From the NCBI GenBank assembly GCA_011048645.1, contig DSDR01000079.1, positions 1-5,051 of the forward strand: a stretch of DNA of 5,051 bases, read 5' to 3'. Both the position numbers and the translations under genes were made by a program. The notes under the pieces are model-generated. The model ran no database searches. It saw only the letters and a list, made by a program, of their open reading frames with translations, and was not told the DNA's origin. Position 1 is the stretch's first letter. Every line of letters starts with the position of its first letter. Shown here in pieces: positions 1 to 5,051 of this stretch. The DNA comes from Phycisphaerales bacterium (GTDB lineage Bacteria; Planctomycetota; Phycisphaerae; Sedimentisphaerales; Anaerohalosphaeraceae).

Positions 1-591
1 CAGGGCAAGGCCAAGCAGTGCAAACAGCGCCGGCTTTCGGGTGCGCAGCGCCAGGACCAGCATGATGGCCACAATCAGCAAAATGACCCCCATAAACAAC
101 TCGCGAAACAGCGAATTCATCGTTAGGATGGAGGCCTGGCTGAAACCGACCAGCAGCATCGCGATGTAGCTGTAGGTCAGCCGTCCGGTCAGCAGATAGG
201 CAAGCAGCCAGGCGCAGACCGCCGCGACAGGCAAGAGCGGTATCTGGAGCCTTCGCAGCAATGTTGCGCCGCGGTCTTGGGTGAAATCAGCCAGCTCGAT
301 GGTTTGCAGTTCAGGGCTGAAATGCATCATCAGGGCCAGATAGCTCGAAAAGCCCGGCTCACGGCGATTGCCCGGCCGCGGCGGCTCGGTGAAGCTTTCG
401 GAAATCACGCCGTGATGAAAGAGATGATACGTCATTCGCGCGTAGGAACTGGCGTCCTGAAAATCGGGGATGGCCTCGGTGCTGAGGTTTTCTTTGGCCG
501 TCCAGACCACACAGCCTGAAATGATCGCCATAAGGACAAGGTGCAGAAACACAATCGCAAAACGCTTTTTTTTCGCGGCGCCTTGATTCAT
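1..591 (-). CDS. Partial multi-pass membrane protein, GT-C (GT39/ArnT-like) glycosyltransferase candidate; C-terminus beyond the left edge
   Basis: An open frame of 197 codons runs without a stop from an ATG at 591-589 off the left end of the window, so only the N-terminal part is present. Residues about 11-31 form a hydrophobic anchor preceded by a KKKR cluster. A polar, presumably extracytoplasmic loop follows (about 33-115). Hydrophobic segments then lie near 117-135, 141-158 and 166-182. The loop holds an acidic-aromatic stretch (D46, Y50, then G61) followed by a REPGFSSYLALM motif at 77-88. This resembles the first loop of GT-C lipid-linked sugar transferases, where an Asp and an R-x-PGYPLFLA-like motif are typical. 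E164 before the fourth hydrophobic segment also fits that layout. The start overlaps the mtnA stop as ATGA and is preceded by AGGGA about nine bases upstream, which implies translational coupling. The family is inferred from topology and motifs only. An O-antigen polymerase-like or unassigned membrane protein remains possible. Confidence 0.72.
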   Translation of the reverse strand, partial: MNQGAAKKKRFAIVFLHLVLMAIISGCVVWTAKENLSTEAIPDFQDASSYARMTYHLFHHGVISESFTEPPRPGNRREPGFSSYLALMMHFSPELQTIELADFTQDRGATLLRRLQIPLLPVAAVCAWLLAYLLTGRLTYSYIAMLLVGFSQASILTMNSLFRELFMGVILLIVAIMLVLALRTRKPALFALLGLAL

Positions 592-1676
592 TCGTACGAC
601 TCCCTTTTGTCATGCTGGTCTGTCTGCTGCGGGATCGTTTGTGCGATGGACTCGGCAAACGGCGGTCGCAGGATGCCGTGTTCGGTGATAAAGGCGGTGA
701 TGTATTGTGCGCTGGTGACATCAAAGGCCGGATTCCAGGTCTCGGCTTGCGACGGTGTGATCAACGTATCGTTGAAACGGCGAATCTCATTGCCGTTGCG
801 CTGCTCAATGGGAATAGCCGCGCCGTCGGGCAGGCTCCGATCAAAGGTGCTTGACGGTGCGGCGACATAAAACGGGATGTCATAATGCCGAGCGAGGATG
901 CTCAGGCCGAGTGTGCCGATTTTGTTGGCGGTATCGCCGTTGGCGGCGATGCGGTCGGCGCCCACGAACACCGCCTGAATGCGTCCGGCCTGCATCAGCG
1001 CTGCGGCCATTGAATCGCAGATGACGACTGTTTCGATGCCCGCCTGTGTCAATTCCCAGGCCGTCAGCCGGGCGCCCTGCAGCAGGGGACGGGTTTCATC
1101 CGCATAGACGGTAAATCGCTTGTGCTGCTGACGGGCGATATAGAACGGCGCCAGCGCCGTACCGATGCCCGTGGTGGCCAGGGCGCCGGCGTTGCAATGG
1201 GTCAGCACCGCTTTGCCGTCCGGCACCAATGGCGCACCGCAGCGGCCGATGGTCTGACAGTTATCCTGTTCCTGTTGATTGATGGCGTGCGCTTCGTCCA
1301 GAAGACGCTGTTTGAATTGTGCGGTGCAGGGGGGCGACGTTTGTACAACGGCTTTCATCCGGTTCAGTGCGGCAAACAAATTGACCGCTGTGGGACGGCT
1401 GGAGGCCAGATGCAGCGTTGTTTGAGCCACAAGCGTTTTGGCTTCCGCAAGCGGCGTCTCTTCGGGCTTGTTTCGCAGCGCCAGACACACGCCGTAGGCC
1501 GCGGCGACCCCGATGGCCGGCGCACCGCGGACGGCCAGTGTGCGAATCGCTTCGTAAACCTGCTGCGGGGTTTGACACTGTAATCGCTCAACGCGCTGCG
1601 GCAGCAGCCGCTGGTCGAGCAGGTCCAACACCCCGTCGGCGTCGCCGACCCATTTGACCGTTTTTACCGGCAGCAT
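588..1676 (-). CDS. mtnA: S-methyl-5-thioribose-1-phosphate isomerase
   Basis: This cytosolic enzyme of the methionine salvage pathway converts the aldose methylthioribose-1-phosphate to methylthioribulose-1-phosphate. Some bacteria also use it on 5-deoxyribose-1-phosphate. It belongs to the eIF2B-alpha/beta/delta-like isomerase family. Counted from the ATG at 1676 (362 residues), hallmarks are VRGAPAIGVAAAYG near 49-62, THCNAG with the catalytic Cys at 161, GADRIAANGDTANKIGT with the catalytic Asp at 241, and NPAFDVT near 315-321. The Bacillus subtilis enzyme uses Cys160 and Asp240, so this start gives almost the same numbering. An in-frame ATG at 1703 would add nine residues, overlap the upstream stop by 20 nt and has no visible Shine-Dalgarno. 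The preferred start lies 7 nt after the upstream TGA with only a weak GAAAG before it. The N-terminal stretch VKWVGDADGVLDLLDQ is typical of MtnA, which argues against the related archaeal ribose-1,5-bisphosphate isomerases. The C-terminus has a charged, Gln-rich tail beyond the usual domain. No other mtn gene is in the window. Confidence 0.95.
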   Translation of the reverse strand: MLPVKTVKWVGDADGVLDLLDQRLLPQRVERLQCQTPQQVYEAIRTLAVRGAPAIGVAAAYGVCLALRNKPEETPLAEAKTLVAQTTLHLASSRPTAVNLFAALNRMKAVVQTSPPCTAQFKQRLLDEAHAINQQEQDNCQTIGRCGAPLVPDGKAVLTHCNAGALATTGIGTALAPFYIARQQHKRFTVYADETRPLLQGARLTAWELTQAGIETVVICDSMAAALMQAGRIQAVFVGADRIAANGDTANKIGTLGLSILARHYDIPFYVAAPSSTFDRSLPDGAAIPIEQRNGNEIRRFNDTLITPSQAETWNPAFDVTSAQYITAFITEHGILRPPFAESIAQTIPQQTDQHDKRESYE

Positions 1677-1683
1677 AAGGCTT

Positions 1684-2589
1684 TCAATACACGATGGCGG
1701 CATAGCCGACGGATTCGTCGCTGGTCTGGTTAAAGCGATTCAAGAGTACATCATTGCTGGTGGTATGGGCCAGCAGGACGCCGTGACTGCGTCCTATCGC
1801 ACGAACGGTGCTCGTAAGCGTGGCCACGGCTGCCGGGCCGCAGGCGTTGCCTTTGTGCATTGCCTCAGCGACGATCTTGTCGGTCTCCATCCGCAGCGCC
1901 AAATCGATAAACTGCATATCATTGACCTCGCTGGCCCATTGCAGGGCCGACGGGCCGACGCCTTCAGGACAGAAACCGTAACGCGGGCCGTAATGGGTTA
2001 AATCGGTTGAGGCGATGCAGACAACGTGTTTGTCTTTGAGTTGGCTGAGCATTTCACCGATGCGCGTGCCGAACTGTGGGTCAAAACCGGCCACCGGTAC
2101 AATGATCGGCACGATTTTGGCTTTGGGAAACAGGTGCTGGATAAACGGAATTTGTACTTCGATGCTGTGCTCATCGCGATGGGCCTGGGGATCGGTGCGT
2201 CCGCCGAGGTCGATGATATCGGCCGCCAGTGGTTCATCGATTGCGGCCAGTCCCAGCGGCGTTTCCCAGGCGCCCCGATTATAGACTGCCGCAGTACTGT
2301 CTAAATATCGGTGGGCGGCGCCGAAGATCACAAACGTATCGACGTCGGGGTTGGTCTGACGCACGGCCTGAAATGCCAGCGCCGCGAGGTCTCCGCTGAA
2401 GATCCAGCCGGCGTGCGGCACCATTGCCCCGATGACGGGTGAAGGCAGTTCTGCCGCCGGCGGTTCGGTCGGCAGACATTGACGAATCTCTTCAAGGCAT
2501 TCGGCCGCTGAAGCTCCATAAAACTGACCGGCGACAGCAGGTTTTCGTACCGTCATTTTCAGTTTTCCTTTCAGCTTACCGTCTTGCAT
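1684..2589 (-). CDS. amrB: Memo-like protein, AmmeMemoRadiSam system protein B
   Basis: This soluble protein of the Memo family has a fold related to class III extradiol dioxygenases (LigB-like). In many bacteria and archaea it accompanies an AMMECR1-domain protein and a radical SAM enzyme, whose joint function is not settled as far as I know. Counted from the ATG at 2589 (301 residues), conserved points are RKPAVAGQFY near 15-24, PHAGW at 58-62, FGAAH ending at H93, DEHSIEVQ near 139-146, STDLTHYG at 194-201 and NACGPAA at 248-254. H59, H93, H199 and C250 match the His/His/His/Cys pocket described in human MEMO1. The start was chosen because GGGAGG lies five bases before this ATG. A TTG at 2604 gives a longer frame but would place that Shine-Dalgarno inside the gene. 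An ATG at 2556 with AAAGGA upstream matches the family N-terminus (MTVRKPAVAG) and is the main alternative. It is the first gene of the minus-strand operon. Neither partner of the AmmeMemoRadiSam trio is in view. Confidence 0.93.
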   Translation of the reverse strand: MQDGKLKGKLKMTVRKPAVAGQFYGASAAECLEEIRQCLPTEPPAAELPSPVIGAMVPHAGWIFSGDLAALAFQAVRQTNPDVDTFVIFGAAHRYLDSTAAVYNRGAWETPLGLAAIDEPLAADIIDLGGRTDPQAHRDEHSIEVQIPFIQHLFPKAKIVPIIVPVAGFDPQFGTRIGEMLSQLKDKHVVCIASTDLTHYGPRYGFCPEGVGPSALQWASEVNDMQFIDLALRMETDKIVAEAMHKGNACGPAAVATLTSTVRAIGRSHGVLLAHTTSNDVLLNRFNQTSDESVGYAAIVY

Positions 2590-2594
2590 TTTAA

Positions 2595-2600
2595 CCTCCC
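2595..2600 (-). promoter_or_regulatory. Ribosome binding site deciding the start of the Memo-like gene
   Basis: The minus strand reads GGGAGG followed by TTAAA and then ATG at 2589. This near-consensus Shine-Dalgarno has five-base spacing. It falls within the codons that would follow a TTG start at 2604, so that longer start is unlikely. Confidence 0.8.
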
Positions 2601-2622
2601 GCAAAGTATAGTACCTTCGAAT

Positions 2623-2651
2623 TTGGCTGATTTGTTCATTGCTATTGTAAC
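2623..2651 (+). promoter_or_regulatory. Candidate sigma-70-type promoter for purE
   Basis: TTGGCT at 2623-2628 and TGTAAC at 2646-2651 are separated by 17 bases. Each matches four of six positions of the -35 and -10 consensus. They lie just upstream of purE in an AT-richer intergenic region between divergent genes, where a promoter is expected. The match is modest and the call rests mainly on position. Confidence 0.3.
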
Positions 2652-2658
2652 CTGAACG

Positions 2659-2664
2659 AAAGGA
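2659..2664 (+). promoter_or_regulatory. purE ribosome binding site
   Basis: AAAGGA lies seven bases upstream of the purE ATG at 2672, a normal Shine-Dalgarno placement. It supports that ATG as the true start. Confidence 0.7.
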
Positions 2665-2671
2665 AAAGACA

Positions 2672-3181
2672 ATGCCGACTGCCGGGAAAAGCGCCCTGGT
2701 GGCTATATTGATGGGATCAGACAGCGATTTACCGACAATGCAGAGTTGTATTGACCAATTGAAAGCATTCGGAATTGACCCGATTGTCCGGATCTTGTCG
2801 GCGCACCGGACGCCTCAGGCGGCGATGGAATTTGCCGCAAATGCTTCTGAAAACGGGATTAAGGTGATTATTGCCGCGGCGGGAATGGCGGCACATCTGG
2901 CCGGGGCGATGGCTGCGCATTCACCATTGCCGATTATCGGCGTGCCGATGCAGGCCAAAGAAGGCCCCTGCGGGCTGGATGCGCTGCTCAGTACGGTGCA
3001 GATGCCGCCGGGGATGCCGGTTGCCTCGATGGCGATCGGCAAGGCCGGGGCGAAAAACGCGGCTGTCTTTGCCGTGCAGATTCTGGCGCTGTCGGATACA
3101 GAATTAGCTAAACGGCTCAGCGCATTTCGCAAGGCACAGACCGAGGCCGTCCTGAAAAAAGACGCCGAGCTGAACACGTAA
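2672..3181 (+). CDS. purE: N5-carboxyaminoimidazole ribonucleotide mutase (class I PurE)
   Basis: This cytosolic enzyme of de novo purine synthesis moves the carboxylate of N5-CAIR, made by PurK, to C4 to give CAIR. The 169-residue product has the usual length of bacterial class I PurE. Visible hallmarks are MGSDSDLPTM at 14-23, SAHRTP at 43-48 with His45 at the position of the conserved active-site histidine, GMAAHLAGAMAAH at 71-83, PIIGVPM at 87-93, GLDALLSTVQMPPGMPVA at 101-118 and AIGKAGAKNAA at 121-131. The AHLAG stretch and LSTVQMP segment favour class I mutase over the class II AIR carboxylases of animals. The Escherichia coli enzyme has a GGAAHLPG segment where this one has GMAAHLAG, a small variation. 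The start is supported by AAAGGA seven bases upstream. The gene stands alone on this strand: the downstream neighbour is convergent and no purK is visible. A strong terminator lies 35 bases after the stop codon. Confidence 0.96.
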   Translation: MPTAGKSALVAILMGSDSDLPTMQSCIDQLKAFGIDPIVRILSAHRTPQAAMEFAANASENGIKVIIAAAGMAAHLAGAMAAHSPLPIIGVPMQAKEGPCGLDALLSTVQMPPGMPVASMAIGKAGAKNAAVFAVQILALSDTELAKRLSAFRKAQTEAVLKKDAELNT

Positions 3182-3215
3182 ATTTGTAAGCGGTTTGTGT
3201 AATGAAACGCAATTG

Positions 3216-3248
3216 ACCGCCCCTTGACAATCGTCAGGGGGTGGTTTT
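3216..3248 (+). terminator. Rho-independent terminator of purE
   Basis: A 13-base left arm (3216-3228, ACCGCCCCTTGAC) pairs with 3233-3245 (GTCAGGGGGTGGT) across the four-base loop AATC. Eleven pairs are Watson-Crick and two are G-U wobbles. The arm runs into TTTT at 3245-3248. The position between convergent purE and the M20 gene is typical. On the minus strand the hairpin is followed by CAATTG rather than a T-run, so it should act mainly on the plus strand. Confidence 0.85.
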
Positions 3249-3265
3249 CACTGTAGCCGTACGAC

Positions 3266-4372
3266 TTATTGCTTTTCCAGTTCGCTCAGGACTTCCAGAT
3301 AAAGTTGCGCGGCGGCGACGACCTGGCGAAAGGGGACGGATTCGTCGCGGGTGTGGGCCTTGGTGAGCTGGCCGGGGCCGAGGATGATGGGTTTGCATCC
3401 GGCTTCGCGGAGGAGATTGGCATCGGAGTGGCTCTTGAAGGATTCCGGCTGCCAGTCCATTTTTTGCCGGGCGTAGGCGTTTTCCAGCAGTTCCGGCAGC
3501 AGGCCGGACTCTTTGAGCCGATACCCCTTGGCGATGACCGGAAACTGGACGGAATAATCGGTGACGCTTCCGCCGGTCAGGCACTCGGCGGCGACCGCCT
3601 CAAGCTTTTGGGCAAAGCGATGGGCGTTGGCGGCGGGGGGGATATGCACGTCCACGCCGGCCTCGCAACTGCCGGGTACGGCAAAGCCGGACTCGGAGCT
3701 GTGAATGTCGCGAATGTTCAAAATCGCTTCGGGATGGTCCGCTTCCAGCAGTCCGCCGAGCCGCAGCAGCATCCGCAGCATGGCCATAATGGCGTTGTAT
3801 TCGCGTCCGGCCATCGAGGCGTGCCGTCGGGTGCCCGAGGCCCGTACGAGCATTTCAATATATCCGTAATGCGCCAGGCACGGCATCAACTCGGTCGGCT
3901 CGCCGACAATGGCCCAGGGAAACGACCGTGCTTCGAGCAGGGCGGTGGTACCGTCGCCGGATTCTTCTTCGCCAACGACTAAAAACAGGGCAGCGCGTTC
4001 GGGCTGGCCGCCGTTTTGGACATACGAAACGAACGCCTCGATCATTGCCGCGCAGCCGGCCTTCATATCCGCCGTGCCCAGGCCGTAAATGTGGCCGCGT
4101 TTTTCGCGATATTCATAGCGTTCAATGTCAAAGGCCGGAACGGTGTCGATGTGGCCGATGAAGGCGACCTCCGGCCGGGCGTCGGAAAACACCACTTCGA
4201 TATTGCGCCGGCCTTCGCTGACTTCACGCTGGGTGACGGGCAGATCGTTCTCATACAGATACCCGGCCAGAAACTCGGTCAGCTCTTCTTCTTTGCCGGA
4301 CGGACTGTAGATATCGACCATTTCCTGTACGAGTGTTTTCAGGCGTGCGCGATTGATTTTGGGTTGTGCCAT
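3266..4372 (-). CDS. M20-family zinc metallohydrolase, ArgE/DapE/LysK-like deacylase
   Basis: This is a predicted cytosolic di-zinc amidohydrolase of peptidase family M20, which removes acyl groups or single residues from amino-acid derivatives. The 368-residue length is normal. Zinc and catalytic motifs are all present: GHIDTVP at 73-79 (H74 ligand, D76), GTADMKAG at 99-106 (D102), VGEEESGDG at 133-141 (E135 as probable general base, E136 ligand), GEPTEL at 157-162 (E158) and AHTRDE at 339-344 (H340). GTRRHAS at 180-186 puts H184 at the usual dimerisation-domain histidine, so the lid domain spans roughly 165-275. The N-terminal IYSPSGKEEE and the GPG-x4-AHTRDE end resemble LysK and ArgE types. 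No secretion signal is seen. The ATG at 4372 follows AGGA with a short four-base gap. The gene lies 30 nt downstream of the GNAT gene, probably in one transcript. The exact substrate (acetylornithine, N-acyl-diamino acid, dipeptide or carrier-linked lysine) cannot be decided here. Confidence 0.9.
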   Translation of the reverse strand: MAQPKINRARLKTLVQEMVDIYSPSGKEEELTEFLAGYLYENDLPVTQREVSEGRRNIEVVFSDARPEVAFIGHIDTVPAFDIERYEYREKRGHIYGLGTADMKAGCAAMIEAFVSYVQNGGQPERAALFLVVGEEESGDGTTALLEARSFPWAIVGEPTELMPCLAHYGYIEMLVRASGTRRHASMAGREYNAIMAMLRMLLRLGGLLEADHPEAILNIRDIHSSESGFAVPGSCEAGVDVHIPPAANAHRFAQKLEAVAAECLTGGSVTDYSVQFPVIAKGYRLKESGLLPELLENAYARQKMDWQPESFKSHSDANLLREAGCKPIILGPGQLTKAHTRDESVPFRQVVAAAQLYLEVLSELEKQ

Positions 4373-4402
4373 TGCATCCTATTCCGCCCATTGAATGGGG
4401 CA

Positions 4403-4894
4403 TTACTGGTTTTCAATATTCAGCGTCATGTAAATATGATCAATCGGGTTGACAAACCCCTTGCTTTGAAAGAACTTGATGGCAGCATGATTATCGGCCT
4501 GGGTATCGACCATCAGCATCCGCACTTCAGCCTTTTCCATCAAGTTGCGAAACCGGTCAAAGAGCATTCCGGCGACGCCCATGCGTTTGTAGGCCGAGTC
4601 CACACCCAGCCAGAGCAAATGGCCGTAGCTCCAGGCAGAGCGTCTTTTCTCGATCACCGTTCCCAATGCAAAACCGACCAGTTTTTTCTTGCCGATTGAA
4701 GCGACCAGCATATACTCCGGCTCGGTGTTGAACAGGCTCGTTACCTCGTATTCATCCCACGTTCGATAGAGGTTGGAGACGTCTTTGGGAGTAAAGACCT
4801 TTTCACCGAGGTGAAATATGGCCGGCAGATCATCAATCGTTGCCGATCGAATCTTAATATTCGGTTCAGATGGTGCAGAACCATTCGCTTTCAT
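4403..4894 (-). CDS. GNAT-family N-acetyltransferase, RimI-like
   Basis: This 163-residue protein has the length and layout of a single-domain GNAT, which transfers an acetyl group from acetyl-CoA to an amine. The domain begins at IKIRSATIDDLPAI (13-26). The central strand KKLVGFALGTVI (70-81) follows, then HLLWLGVDSAYKRMGVAGML (92-111). In that last stretch K103, R104, G106 and A108 form the Q/R-x-x-G-x-G/A pyrophosphate-binding loop, with K103 at the Q/R position. The closing motif is DNHAAIKFFQSKGF (134-147), typical of RimI-like GNATs. The first twelve residues form a polar extension before the domain. The start is well supported: AAAGG lies seven bases before the ATG at 4894. It is the upstream member of a two-gene minus-strand unit with the M20 hydrolase. 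Sampled lines look near 50 percent GC, against clearly higher in parts of the M20 gene. The substrate, whether a protein N-terminus, amino acid or small amine, is unknown. Confidence 0.88.
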   Translation of the reverse strand: MKANGSAPSEPNIKIRSATIDDLPAIFHLGEKVFTPKDVSNLYRTWDEYEVTSLFNTEPEYMLVASIGKKKLVGFALGTVIEKRRSAWSYGHLLWLGVDSAYKRMGVAGMLFDRFRNLMEKAEVRMLMVDTQADNHAAIKFFQSKGFVNPIDHIYMTLNIENQ

Positions 4895-4901
4895 AATTCA
4901 A

Positions 4902-4906
4902 CCTTT
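4902..4906 (-). promoter_or_regulatory. Ribosome binding site of the GNAT gene
   Basis: On the minus strand AAAGG is followed by TTGAATT and the ATG at 4894. The seven-base spacing supports this start. Confidence 0.65.
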
Positions 4907-4951
4907 CATTATCTTTTGTTGCTTTTTTGAGTCCACTCTAAATACGGCCTC

Positions 4952-5050
4952 TTATGCTGCCTTTCGTTGTTTCTGTTTCGAATGGGTTTCGCCCTGCCAT
5001 TTTCGTTGAAGACCCCATTTTTCATGTACATTTCGGGCTATAGAGGCCGG
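4952..5050 (-). CDS. Possible C-terminus of a further gene, cut by the right edge; unrecognised
   Basis: One minus-strand frame is open from the window edge to a TAA at 4954-4952 and gives 32 residues. The visible part reads ARNVHEKWG near its start and ends in a Lys/Gln/Arg-rich tail, as seen at the C-termini of many real proteins. The stop lies 57 bases before the GNAT start, compatible with an operon. The other two minus-strand frames stop within the first 30 bases of the edge. I do not recognise a family. A stretch this short can stay open by chance (roughly one time in five in random sequence), so the call is tentative. Confidence 0.35.
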   Translation of the reverse strand, partial: PASIARNVHEKWGLQRKWQGETHSKQKQRKAA

Positions 5051-5051
5051 C

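Noticed and set aside
511..591. Lipobox-like ISGC at residues 24-27 of the membrane protein, after a KKKR and hydrophobic stretch, suggesting a lipoprotein.
   Set aside because: The hydrophobic stretch continues past the Cys and at least three more membrane segments follow, which fits a multi-pass protein better than a cleaved lipoprotein.
359..724. Minus-strand open frame of 121 codons spanning the mtnA/membrane-gene junction.
   Set aside because: It overlaps two better-supported genes in another frame, and its translation is Ser/Arg-rich without features. It would matter only if the A8 run caused frameshifting.
1122..1583. Plus-strand open frame of 153 codons opposite mtnA.
   Set aside because: It is antisense to the well-supported MtnA catalytic core, shows no family resemblance and is Arg/Gly-rich as expected for a shadow frame.
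2605..2610. TATACT on the minus strand as a -10 box for the Memo-like operon.
   Set aside because: No acceptable -35 lies 16-18 bases upstream. Transcription would begin at about the Shine-Dalgarno, leaving almost no leader.
3269..3982. Long plus-strand open frame of 237 codons opposite the M20 gene, and a further 227-codon frame at 4016-4699.
   Set aside because: Both lie antisense to frames with complete M20 and GNAT motifs. They show only low-complexity Gly/Ala/Arg-rich translations with no recognisable domain and no convincing ribosome binding site. They are shadows of biased codon use.
4387..4399. Small palindrome CCCATT-G-AATGGG in the spacer between the GNAT and M20 genes.
   Set aside because: As RNA it forms only a four-pair stem with a five-base loop and has no T-run, so it is too weak to call a terminator. 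A 13-base dyad can occur by chance.
4908..4935. Minus-strand TGGACT and GATAAT with a 16-base gap as a GNAT promoter.
   Set aside because: The start of transcription would fall inside the ribosome binding site, about six bases before the ATG, which is implausible for a Shine-Dalgarno-led gene.
4934..4943. GAGT-GG-ACTC inverted repeat next to an A-run upstream of the GNAT gene (minus-strand reading).
   Set aside because: The two-base loop is too tight for an RNA hairpin, and the following run is of A rather than T in the transcribed direction.

Overview
The window looks like an ordinary stretch of bacterial chromosome, about 5 kb, densely packed with metabolic genes. I see no phage, insertion sequence, CRISPR, tRNA or rRNA signal. 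The organism is probably a Gram-negative-type bacterium. Most genes have moderately high GC and Shine-Dalgarno-led ATG starts. The mix of a Memo-like AmmeMemoRadiSam protein B, methionine-salvage MtnA and class I PurE would fit Planctomycetota (for example Phycisphaerae) or another environmental lineage. That placement is a weak inference from gene content, not from a marker gene.

Layout from left to right. (1) A minus-strand operon occupies 1-2589 and is transcribed right to left: a Memo-like protein (AmrB), then S-methyl-5-thioribose-1-phosphate isomerase (MtnA), then the N-terminal part of a multi-pass membrane protein resembling GT-C glycosyltransferases, which runs off the left edge. Spacing is very tight: 7 nt between the first two genes if the preferred mtnA start is right, and a 4-base ATGA stop/start overlap between the last two. 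(2) An 82-base divergent intergenic region (2590-2671) carries the ribosome binding sites of both flanking genes. (3) purE lies alone on the plus strand (2672-3181), with no purK in the window. (4) A strong hairpin plus T-run terminator (3216-3248) sits between convergent purE and the next gene. (5) A second minus-strand unit at 3266-4894 holds a GNAT acetyltransferase followed, after 30 nt, by an M20-family ArgE/DapE/LysK-like metallohydrolase. (6) At the right edge, 4952-5050 may be the C-terminus of a further minus-strand gene, with weak support.

How the genes may work together. MtnA isomerises methylthioribose-1-phosphate in methionine salvage (or 5-deoxyribose-1-phosphate in the related shunt). 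No mtnB, mtnC, mtnD, mtnK or mtnP is visible, so the rest of the pathway lies elsewhere or is absent. PurE is a step of de novo purine synthesis. The GNAT and M20 genes could form an acylation/deacylation pair, but their substrates cannot be read from the sequence. The point most worth following up is the tight coupling of a Memo-fold protein of unresolved bacterial function to MtnA and a membrane glycosyltransferase-like protein. I found no convincing evidence of a wholly new system. No gene-free stretch exceeds 300 bases.
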